Assembly: GCA_964396265.1 (NCBI GenBank) | Contig: CAYNEM010000002.1 | Location: 1 to 64,000, forward strand | DNA: 64,000 nucleotides | Direction of reading: 5' to 3' | DNA from: EA-27 sp964396265 | GTDB lineage: Archaea > Thermoplasmatota > Thermoplasmata > RBG-16-68-12 > EA-27 | Shown: positions 7,967-15,417 of the stretch, in pieces | Layout: each line of letters opens with the position of its first letter | Position numbering within the stretch: the stretch's first letter is position 1 | Position numbers and translations under genes: made by a program | The notes under the pieces: generated by a model | The model's input: the letters and a program-made list of their open reading frames with translations, nothing else | Database searches by the model: none | Told to the model about the DNA's origin: nothing

Positions 7967-8502
7967 TCAGGGGAGCTTGTGTCCGATGCGCCGGATGGAC
8001 GCGCGCCGCTCCGACTCTGCCGCTTCTGATGCGACCCCTTCGCCGCTTCCCATCGATCGCGCCGACGACGCCCCGACCCTCCGCGCCCTCCGCCACGAGG
8101 ACCGGAAGCGGATTGGCGGTGTGAGGGGAAGACAGTGAACACCTCGGACACCTCGCAGATCGCGGGGAGCACGTTAGAGCGCATAGGCGTCGTATCATCG
8201 CGAGGAATGAGTAGTTGGCTGTGATCGCAATCGCGTTCTTGGCAGCGAGTGCGGGCAGCCCTGGGTCCGTCCCTCCGAGTGCACGAGGCGCGGCCCAGAC
8301 GCCTCGCAGAAAGCGACCCCGAACTGGATGCGGGGACGCTGTTCGCGAGCGCCTCGTACAGATACTCCACGGCCCTGATGAGGTGTGCCTGCCCGACAAT
8401 CACGCTCATGTGCTCGGGGTTCTCGACCTCGCTTTCGCGGACGTCAATCGGCTCCCCGCCCAGGCGATGCGGCCTGTCGGGAAGGGACTTCTGCGACAAA
8501 CC
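7967..8502 (-). pseudogene. Decayed adenosine-specific kinase (PF04008) gene
   Basis: Reading the minus strand across all three frames recovers a nearly complete adenosine-specific kinase. The pieces in order are EPIDVRESEVENPEHMSV, IVGQAHLIRAVEYLYEAL, RIQFGVAFCEASGPRLVHSE, GTDPGLPALAAKNAIAI, SNVLPAICEVSEVFTVF, TANPLPVLVAEGAEGRGVV with GAIDG, and finally ERRASIRRIGHKLP ending in TGA at 7967-7969. At least five single-base frame changes separate them. That is too many for one sequencing slip, and only some fall near short homopolymers. It fills most of the 0.7-kb gap between tfb and the peptide transporter. Confidence 0.8.
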
Positions 8503-8529
8503 ACACCGCCAAAGGAGAAAAAAGGGCTT

Positions 8530-8745
8530 CGGCAGGGGAAACGTTATTATAAGGCGCGTCGGGTTCCTCCGCCAATCGAGGAGTTGCTGGCATGGTAGAC
8601 GAGGAAGAGCAGAAAGTGGATGCCCCCGAGACCCCGGCGGCCGCGCCCGCCAAGGGCAAGGGCATGTGGATCGGCATCGTGGTTGTCGTTGTATTGATCG
8701 TAATCCTGCTGGCGGCAGTCTTCGGCGGGTTCTTCGGGCAGCCCC
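8530..8745 (+). repeat. Promoter-leader-anchor cassette, copy 1
   Basis: It contains the TATA box TTATTATAA (8544-8552), a leader with GAGGAG eight bases before the ATG, and codons for an acidic/Pro/Ala segment plus one membrane helix. Nearly the same DNA occurs at 15206-15417. TATA-to-ATG spacing is 48 bases in both, and CGCCAATCGAGGAGTTGCTG within the leader is identical. The cassette ends where the two proteins become unrelated. Confidence 0.75.
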
Positions 8746-10358
8746 CGAAGAAGTACCAGATCGACCTCTGGTACAACAATGACAGTCACTATGGAGACAC
8801 GGAAGACGAGCTGGCCACGGTACTGAAGAACCAGATCGAGGAATGCGGAAAGATCCAGGTGACCCTTCGCAATGATCCTTGGGCTGTCTACCGCACGAAC
8901 TGGGCAAACGGCTTGATGGACGTCTTCCTTCTCGGTTGGTACCCAGACTACTTTGATTCCGACGACTACATCTCTCCGTTCCTGTCCACTTCCGGCGCGG
9001 CGTCCTTGGGTTCCTTCTACTCCAACACGACCGTGGACGGGTGGATCACCCAGGAGCAGACGACGACGAACCCCGCGACACGCGCCGCGCGATTCACTGA
9101 CATCCAGGGAGCGCTCGCCGATGACGTGCCCTACGTGCCGCTGTTCTCCGGGAACGCCCACGTCGCTTACGTCAATGGTGTCACAGATGTCGAACTACAT
9201 CCGGTCTCGTTCAAGTGGTTCATCATGGACAAGCCCGGGTCGACCGAGATCAATGCATCCACGACCGACAAGATCATTTCGCTCGACCCGGCGTCCGCGT
9301 ACGACTACTTCTCGATCGAAGTCATCAACCAGGTGTTCGACACGCTCCTTGTCTACGAGCCCGTGACCGCGACACTCATGCCGGGGCTCGCGCAGCAGGT
9401 GCCCACCGTCGCCAACGGACTCGTGTCGGCAGACGGTCTGAACTACACATACCGCCTCAAGCCCGGCCTCACCTTCCACGACGGTACGGCGTTGAACGCG
9501 ACCGTGGTTGCGCGCGCGATCGACCGGGCGATCCGACTGGACATCGGGGGTAGCGCCGCCTTCCTCTTGTATGACGTCGGCGCGTTGGGTCGGGACGCGA
9601 GCAATGGGAACAACTCGGCCGCTGGGCGGATTGAAGTCCACCCGGGCGACATGAACATCACGTTCCACCTGCCTAGGGCAGTCTCGTTCTTCAACGACCT
9701 GATGGCGTTCTCCGTGGCCGCGCCGGTCCCATGGAACTACAACCAGGCGGGGGAGCAACTCTCGACGGTACCCAATGTCGTCGGTTCCGGACCTTACATG
9801 CTCACGCAGCACACGGCGAATCTGCTCGTCGTCCTCGATCGATATGCGAACTATCACACGCCGACCCTCTATGCGGGTTTCGGAATCCCGACGATTCCCG
9901 TCGAGGACACGGTCACCATCAACATCCGCCTGACCGCGACGGCGCTGAAGCAGGACATCGAGACGCACGCCACCAGCGGCATCGATGTGGTCTACCGCAC
10001 GCTCACGCCCACGGACCTGACCGACTTGCTCGGCCGAGCCTTGGCCCTAGGCATCACCGTCGACGTCGGCGCGAGTCCGCAGATCCGGTACCTCGTGATC
10101 AACGTAGAACGCGTCACGGAGGTCGAGGCTCGACAAGCCATCGCGTACAGCGTGGATCGCGCCGAGATCGACACGCTGGTGTTCGAGGGCACGGCGGAGC
10201 CTTTGTACAGCATGATCCCGTCCAACATGCCCTATCACGAACCTGTCTTCACCACGATGTACGGTGCGCTCCAGGACTGTCCCTCCGCGAACGACCTGCT
10301 GACGCAGCTAGGCTTCAGCATCCACCTGTCCGGAATCTGGATCGCCAGGGAACGATGA
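8592..10358 (+). CDS. Membrane-anchored peptide ABC substrate-binding protein, circularly permuted
   Basis: A 588-residue extracellular solute receptor of the SBP_bac_5 (DppA/OppA) family. Residues 1-24 are acidic then basic, 25-49 form a membrane anchor. Residues 54-210 match the C-terminal part of DppA (YQIDLWYNN, then WAVYRTNWANGLMDVFLLGW, DVPYVPLF). Residues 217-577 match the N-terminal part (DKIISLDPASAYDYFS, GLNYTYRLKPGLTFHDGTAL, VGSGPYML, ARQAIAYSVDRAEIDTLVF) and end with the LLTQLGFS helix that normally precedes IDLW. The order is therefore swapped, while every expected segment is present and total length is normal. It is the first gene before the dppBCDF-like genes and has its own promoter. 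Whether the permuted protein folds and binds peptide is unknown. Confidence 0.85.
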   Translation: MVDEEEQKVDAPETPAAAPAKGKGMWIGIVVVVVLIVILLAAVFGGFFGQPPKKYQIDLWYNNDSHYGDTEDELATVLKNQIEECGKIQVTLRNDPWAVYRTNWANGLMDVFLLGWYPDYFDSDDYISPFLSTSGAASLGSFYSNTTVDGWITQEQTTTNPATRAARFTDIQGALADDVPYVPLFSGNAHVAYVNGVTDVELHPVSFKWFIMDKPGSTEINASTTDKIISLDPASAYDYFSIEVINQVFDTLLVYEPVTATLMPGLAQQVPTVANGLVSADGLNYTYRLKPGLTFHDGTALNATVVARAIDRAIRLDIGGSAAFLLYDVGALGRDASNGNNSAAGRIEVHPGDMNITFHLPRAVSFFNDLMAFSVAAPVPWNYNQAGEQLSTVPNVVGSGPYMLTQHTANLLVVLDRYANYHTPTLYAGFGIPTIPVEDTVTINIRLTATALKQDIETHATSGIDVVYRTLTPTDLTDLLGRALALGITVDVGASPQIRYLVINVERVTEVEARQAIAYSVDRAEIDTLVFEGTAEPLYSMIPSNMPYHEPVFTTMYGALQDCPSANDLLTQLGFSIHLSGIWIARER

Positions 10359-10423
10359 AGTCCCTGGCCCCTTTCCCTTTCGGCCAATAAGGTTCTTTAG
10401 CCTGCGCCCCGTTTCCGGAGGGT

Positions 10424-11455
10424 ATGGGAAGCGGACGCTCCCTCGCAGCCTACGCGGTCGCTCGCCTCGCGCTCGCGATCCCGATGCTGCTGATTCTCCT
10501 CACCGCCATTTTCGTGATCCTGCGCATCCTCCCGGGGGATCCTGTCCTCGCCCTGTGGGGCGGAAATCAGCCGGGCCCCGAGGTGATCGCCGATGCACGA
10601 GCGCGGCTCGGCCTCGACAAGCCCTTGATCGTCCAATACTGGGACTACATGACGAACATCTTCCGTGGGGACCTCGGCGTCTCAATCGGCTTCCAATATC
10701 GTGGAAGTCCCGTGTGGACCGAAATCGCCGAGCGCCTGCCGGCGACCATCGAGCTCACAATAGGGTCGATGATCGTCGCAGTTTCTGTCGGCATCACAAC
10801 GGGTGTAATAGCCGGGGCCCGTCGCGATACCAAACTCGACATCGCAATCCGGCTCTACAGCACCATCATCTACGCGATACCAATCTTCTGGCTTGGCCTC
10901 CTCTTTCAAATTGTGTTCGCAGTGTGGCTGGGTTGGCTCCCTGCGAACGGGCGATGGACGGGGAGCGACATCCCCAGGCCCGCGACCGGATTGTTCACGC
11001 TTGACTCGCTCGCAGAAGGAAACTTTGACCATTTCGTGAAGGCCCTCCGACACCTCATCCTCCCCACGATTACCCTCGGCCTCGTCCTCGGCGGATTCTT
11101 CACGAAGACGGTGCGCGCGAACATGTTGCAGACTGTGGTGGCCGACTACAGCGATGCGGCCCGAGCCCGTGGAATCCCGGAGCGCAAGGTCGTTTTCGGA
11201 CACGCGTTTCGAAACGCCCTCTCTCCGGTCGTCACCGTTCTGGGCCTTCAATTTGCAATTCTGTTCGCGGGCGCGGTCCTGACAGAACGGACTTTCTCAA
11301 TTGACGGGATCGGGAACCTGCTCCTCACATCGATCACATCGAAGGACATGACGATGATTCAGGGCGTGATCGTGGTATACGCGACGATCATCGTGGGGAT
11401 CAGCCTTGTCATCGACATCATTGGGGCCAAGATCGACCCGCGAGTCCGGTTGTAG
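10424..11455 (+). CDS. dppB: Peptide ABC transporter permease, DppB-like
   Basis: A 343-residue inner permease of a dipeptide/oligopeptide importer, with about six membrane helices. It starts with the family N-terminus (YAVARLALAIPMLLILL, then RILPGDPVLAL). The EAA-type coupling loop DAARARGIPERKVVFGHAFR precedes NALSPVVTVLGLQFA. GGAGGG directly upstream of the ATG is a good ribosome binding site. It lies 65 bases after the receptor gene and three bases before the second permease gene. Confidence 0.93.
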   Translation: MGSGRSLAAYAVARLALAIPMLLILLTAIFVILRILPGDPVLALWGGNQPGPEVIADARARLGLDKPLIVQYWDYMTNIFRGDLGVSIGFQYRGSPVWTEIAERLPATIELTIGSMIVAVSVGITTGVIAGARRDTKLDIAIRLYSTIIYAIPIFWLGLLFQIVFAVWLGWLPANGRWTGSDIPRPATGLFTLDSLAEGNFDHFVKALRHLILPTITLGLVLGGFFTKTVRANMLQTVVADYSDAARARGIPERKVVFGHAFRNALSPVVTVLGLQFAILFAGAVLTERTFSIDGIGNLLLTSITSKDMTMIQGVIVVYATIIVGISLVIDIIGAKIDPRVRL

Positions 11456-11458
11456 CCC

Positions 11459-12817
11459 ATGCTACTCCATCCGTTCCGAAGGATTCTCTCCCGTCTCCCG
11501 AGGCATTCGATCGTGGGTCGCCTCGTCCATCCGCTGTTTGAGGAGTGGCGCACCCTGGCTGGATTCCTCAGTTGGATTGGAATCTTCATCCTCATTCTAT
11601 TCGTGTTCATCGCGATCTTCGCCGGCGTCTTCGCGCCCTACGATCCCCTGAAGACGGTGGACGCAGCCAACCTCCCACCTTGGACGAACGCGTCGGTGCG
11701 CCGCAACGAGACGTTTTTCTCCATGAGCGCGGATTGGGAGAATCCCGGGTGGGCCCAGACGGTAAACGGCACCGGAGCGCGGTCCACCGTGGTTGGCGAG
11801 GTCGTGGAGTTGTGGGATTTCCCGTTCGACATCAAGCGAGATGACGTCCGCGCGGTGGGGTTCGCGACGCTGCTCCTCCCAGGAGGAACGGACCCCGGCC
11901 ACTACCTCGCCGTGAGCATCTCCTACGATCGGGGTACGTCCTGGAGCTCGGAACAGGAGGTCCGGGCGACCGGGTCGTTCGTGCGCGTGGACCTATCGAA
12001 TCTCACAGATTGGTCCACGGGCGAGTTGAGGCCCGGTATCTTCCGGATGCGCCTTCGTCACGCCTCTGATGGCGGTCTCCCAGGCAATCTCACCGCGGAC
12101 TACGTGGGCGGGACGGTCGTGTGGGGGAGCCATTGGCATTTCATGGGCACGGACAAGATTGGGCGGGACGTGTACAGTCGTGCCCTCTTCGGGACGCGGA
12201 CCTCCCTCGCGATCATGGCGATCGGTGTTAGCGTCGCGCTTGCCGTCGGCTTCCCTCTCGGCCTGTATTCGGGCTATCGTGGCGGTAGTCTCGACAAAGT
12301 CCTGGTCCTCATCATGGACTCAATGTATTCCTTCCCCGGCCTCCTGTTTGCCGGCCTCATCGCGGTCCTGCTCGGCAAGGGCGTGGTGAACATCGGCCTG
12401 GCGGTGACCGTGATTTACATCCCGCTGTACTTCCGCGTCACGCGGAGCCAGGTGCTCTCCGCGCGCGAGGAACTGTACGTGGAGGCTGCCCGAGCGGTCG
12501 GTGCGCGCCCCGCACGGATCATGTTTCGATACATCGCCATGAACGTTCTCGTAGCGATCCCGGTCATTTTCACCATTTCCGCGGCGGATGCGATCCTCAC
12601 CGCGGCCGGGTTATCTTTCCTGGGCCTCGGACTCGAAGGCGACGTCCCGGACTGGGGCCTCGACCTGTCCAGCGCGGCCGAGGTCATTGACAACGGGTTC
12701 TGGTGGGCCTCCTTCTTCCCGGGTTTCGCGATCGTGATCCTGACTGTCGGCCTCAGTTTTCTCGGGGAGGGACTGAACGACATCCTCAATCCAGTGCTCA
12801 AGAAGGAGAGGACGTGA
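11459..12817 (+). CDS. dppC: Peptide ABC transporter permease, DppC-like, with extracytoplasmic insert
   Basis: A 452-residue partner permease. The N-terminal helix (37-59) ends with the family motif FAPYDPLK. In normal DppC the HWFGTDxxGRD motif follows within about 25 residues; here WHFMGTDKIGRDVYSR comes at 226-241. About 145 extra residues (roughly 80-220), predicted outside the cell, lie between. The insert is polar and beta-like and carries an Asp-box-like S155-x-D157-x-G159-x-x-W162. The remaining helices and the EAA loop (EAARAVGARPARIMFRYIA) are standard. The stop overlaps the next GTG by four bases. Confidence 0.9.
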   Translation: MLLHPFRRILSRLPRHSIVGRLVHPLFEEWRTLAGFLSWIGIFILILFVFIAIFAGVFAPYDPLKTVDAANLPPWTNASVRRNETFFSMSADWENPGWAQTVNGTGARSTVVGEVVELWDFPFDIKRDDVRAVGFATLLLPGGTDPGHYLAVSISYDRGTSWSSEQEVRATGSFVRVDLSNLTDWSTGELRPGIFRMRLRHASDGGLPGNLTADYVGGTVVWGSHWHFMGTDKIGRDVYSRALFGTRTSLAIMAIGVSVALAVGFPLGLYSGYRGGSLDKVLVLIMDSMYSFPGLLFAGLIAVLLGKGVVNIGLAVTVIYIPLYFRVTRSQVLSAREELYVEAARAVGARPARIMFRYIAMNVLVAIPVIFTISAADAILTAAGLSFLGLGLEGDVPDWGLDLSSAAEVIDNGFWWASFFPGFAIVILTVGLSFLGEGLNDILNPVLKKERT

Positions 12818-13776
12818 ACGCCCCCATCCTCGAGGCGCGCGACCTCCGCGTGCACTACCACACGAAGCGCGGGGCCGTGAAAGCCGTCGATGGGGTCTCG
12901 TTCGCCCTGGACGAGGGCGAAACGCTAGGCGTCGTGGGCGAGACGGGGTGCGGCAAGTCGACGCTGGGTAAGGCGATTCTTGGCCTGCTTCCGCCCCGGA
13001 CGGTTACATCGGGCAGCCTCCGTCTGCGGGGTCGCGAACTGCTCGGGATTCCCACCTCGGAATACCGCCGCCTTCGTGGCGAGGAGCTGGCCCTCATCTT
13101 CCAGGACCCGATGACGCGACTCGATCCCCTCATGACAATTCGCGACCACTTCGTCGAGACGATCCGAGTCCATGACCGCAAAGTCTCGAAACGAGAGGCG
13201 GCCGAGCGGGCCTCCAAGGCGCTCCGGTCGATGGGCATTCCGGGCAGCCGAATCGACCACTACCCCCATGAGTTCTCTGGCGGCATGCGGCAGCGCATCA
13301 TGATTGCGATGGCGCTCGTGCTTCGCCCGAAACTTCTGATTGCGGACGAACCAACGACGGCGCTCGACGTGATCGTGGAAGCGCAGATTCTCGAGATCCT
13401 GCGAGATCTACGGCGTGCCTATTCCATGTCGATCATCCTGATTACCCACAACCTCGGAATCATCGCGGAGGTGTGCCATCGAGTCGCTGTCATGTACGCG
13501 GGGCGCATCATCGAACTGGGCAGCGTCGATGGAGTCTTTCGCCAGCCGATCCACCCGTATACGCGGGGGCTTCTCGCCAGCACGATATCCCTGAAGACAA
13601 AGGAGTTGAAGTCCATCGATGGCTTCCCGCCGAGCCTCCTGGACCCCCCGCCCGGTTGCCGGTTCCATCCCCGCTGCCCCTACGCGAAGGATGTGTGTTC
13701 GCAGGAAGAGCCCGCGATGGTGGAGTTCCGACCCGGTCACTTCGCGGCGTGCCACTTCGGGAGCGATTTCCTGTGA
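12814..13776 (+). CDS. dppD: Peptide ABC transporter ATPase, DppD-like
   Basis: A 320-residue cytoplasmic ATP-binding subunit. Walker A is GETGCGKST, the Q-loop is in IFQDPMTRLDP, the signature is FSGGMRQRI, Walker B is LLIADEPTTALD, and the switch His lies in ILITHNLG. The C-terminal oligopeptide/dipeptide transporter extension with Cys-rich CRFHPRCPYAKDVC is present, a segment that binds an iron-sulfur cluster in some family members. The start is the GTG at 12814, which overlaps the upstream TGA (GTGA) behind GGAGAGG; longer in-frame extensions run into the permease gene and are unlikely. Confidence 0.93.
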   Translation: MNAPILEARDLRVHYHTKRGAVKAVDGVSFALDEGETLGVVGETGCGKSTLGKAILGLLPPRTVTSGSLRLRGRELLGIPTSEYRRLRGEELALIFQDPMTRLDPLMTIRDHFVETIRVHDRKVSKREAAERASKALRSMGIPGSRIDHYPHEFSGGMRQRIMIAMALVLRPKLLIADEPTTALDVIVEAQILEILRDLRRAYSMSIILITHNLGIIAEVCHRVAVMYAGRIIELGSVDGVFRQPIHPYTRGLLASTISLKTKELKSIDGFPPSLLDPPPGCRFHPRCPYAKDVCSQEEPAMVEFRPGHFAACHFGSDFL

Positions 13777-15059
13777 CCGGTCCCCTTCTCGAGGTGGACG
13801 CTTTGCGGGTTCACTTTCCCCTGAAGATGAACAGCGTGCAGGCCAGTGGCCGGGCGATCCTACGCGGGCTACGACGGATGCGCGGCAGACCCGATGAGGA
13901 CCTGGCGCGTCCGATGGTTCAAGCCGTCGACGGCGTGTCGTTCTCCTTGGAGAAGGGAGAGGTCTTCGGGATCGTAGGGGAGAGCGGGTGCGGGAAGACG
14001 ACGACCGGCCGGGCCGTGCTCCGCCTCGTCAAGCCAACGGAGGGTCGCATCGTCTTCGAAGGGACCGACATCACGCATTTGAAGGAGCGGAACTTGCGGC
14101 CCTTGAGACCGCGCATGCAGATCATCTTCCAAGACCCGCACGCGGCGCTCAATCCTTCGATGACGATCGGCCAGTCGATCCAGGACCCCGTGGTCATCCA
14201 CGAGGGTGCCGCCGAGGAGGTCGCCCGCAAGGCCGCTCTGGCGGTGATGAAGGAGGTCGGCCTGACCCCCGCGGAAGACCTGTACAACAAGTACCCGGCC
14301 GACCTGAGTGGCGGCCAGAAGCAGCGGGCGGTCATCGCCCGAGCGATCATCCTGAAACCGTCCCTCGTCGTGGCGGACGAGCCCGTCGCCATGCTCGACA
14401 TGTCGATCCGGGCGCGAATCCTCGAATTGCTGCTCAAGCTCAAACGGACGCACGGTCTCACCTACCTCTTCATCACCCACGACCTTGCGACCGCGAAGTT
14501 CGTCTGCGATCGAATTGCGATCATGTACCTGGGGCGCATCATCGAGTCGGGGCCGTCCGAGGTGATCTACCGGGACCCGAAGCATCCGTACACGAAGGCA
14601 CTAATCGCCGCCATCCCGGTCCCGGAGCCGGGGCGGATTCGCGAGGTCTCCCTCCCACGGGGCGAGGTTCCCGACGCGATCTTCCCGCCCCGGGGATGTC
14701 GGTTCCACCCCCGATGCCCAGTATCGTTGCCCACGTGCGGGTGGGAAGGCCGTGACTTCGTCGAACTGGTGGAGCGCCTACAGCAAGACCCGGCGGGTGC
14801 CGCCGGCGAGGCCGCGGTCGGCCAGGCGGAAGAGTGGCGGGCGAGCGGCCTGATCGCATGGAGACGCGTATCCGAGGGCAACGCCGCCGCGGTCGCCGCC
14901 GCCGCTCGCGACCTCTTGGCTCGGCTGCGGTCACCGCTATCCGACGCCGTCGAGTCTGCAAACGAAGACGGTCAACGTGTCGTGGTGACGTTTCGCCCCC
15001 CCAGCGTGCTCGCGCCAAAAGAGGTCGAGGGACGCTCGGTGGAGTGCCTCCTATACTGA
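13773..15059 (+). CDS. dppF: Peptide ABC transporter ATPase, DppF-like, with C-terminal extension
   Basis: A 428-residue second ATPase. Walker A is GESGCGKTT, the Q-loop IIFQDPHAALNPS, the signature LSGGQKQRA, and Walker B LVVADEPVAMLD, where Met replaces the usual Ala or Ser-Ala. A basic insert of about 35 residues separates the first strand from QAVDGVSF. The Cys segment CRFHPRCPVSLPTC is present. About 115 Ala/Arg-rich residues follow it, more than in typical DppF (about 330 residues). The GTG start overlaps the dppD stop by four bases. Last gene of the operon. Confidence 0.92.
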   Translation: MTGPLLEVDALRVHFPLKMNSVQASGRAILRGLRRMRGRPDEDLARPMVQAVDGVSFSLEKGEVFGIVGESGCGKTTTGRAVLRLVKPTEGRIVFEGTDITHLKERNLRPLRPRMQIIFQDPHAALNPSMTIGQSIQDPVVIHEGAAEEVARKAALAVMKEVGLTPAEDLYNKYPADLSGGQKQRAVIARAIILKPSLVVADEPVAMLDMSIRARILELLLKLKRTHGLTYLFITHDLATAKFVCDRIAIMYLGRIIESGPSEVIYRDPKHPYTKALIAAIPVPEPGRIREVSLPRGEVPDAIFPPRGCRFHPRCPVSLPTCGWEGRDFVELVERLQQDPAGAAGEAAVGQAEEWRASGLIAWRRVSEGNAAAVAAAARDLLARLRSPLSDAVESANEDGQRVVVTFRPPSVLAPKEVEGRSVECLLY

Positions 15060-15205
15060 TCGAGGCAGGGCAATCGCACTCCAGAGAGACACGCCGATGG
15101 CGGCAAGCGCGAGGCGTCCACGCGTTCCTTCCGACCACCATACTTCCTGACAATCGTAGGATTACGCGAAAGGCTGAGACATTTAAGGGAGAAAAGTTCG
15201 CACGG

Positions 15206-15417
15206 CCAAAGGGGAAAGGTTATTATAAGCCACCCCGGATTCCGCCGCCAATCGAGGAGTTGCTGGCATGGTAGACGAGGAGGAGATGAAAACGGATGCC
15301 CCCGAGACCCCTGCGGCCGCGCCCGCCAAGGGCAAGGGCATGTGGATCGGCATCGTGGTTGTCGTAATCGTGATCGTCATCTTGCTTGCAGCCGTGTTCG
15401 GCGGGTTCTTCGGGGCT
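15206..15417 (+). repeat. Promoter-leader-anchor cassette, copy 2
   Basis: Second copy of the cassette at 8530-8745. It has TATA box TTATTATAA at 15220-15228, the same GAGGAG-containing leader, the ATG at 15268 and the anchor codons through about residue 50. The first 49 residues of the two proteins differ at only a few positions. A second AT-rich element, CATTTAAGG (15180-15188), lies further upstream. Confidence 0.75.

Noticed and set aside
8215..8598. 127-residue open frame ending in RVPPPIEELLAW just before the peptide receptor
   Set aside because: The end recurs upstream of the LivJ-like gene only because leader DNA is duplicated. It contains the TATA box and ribosome binding site, and the rest is antisense to the pseudogene.
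14834..15274. 146-residue open frame overlapping dppF and the second cassette
   Set aside because: It starts inside dppF in another frame and covers the promoter; Arg-rich shadow composition.
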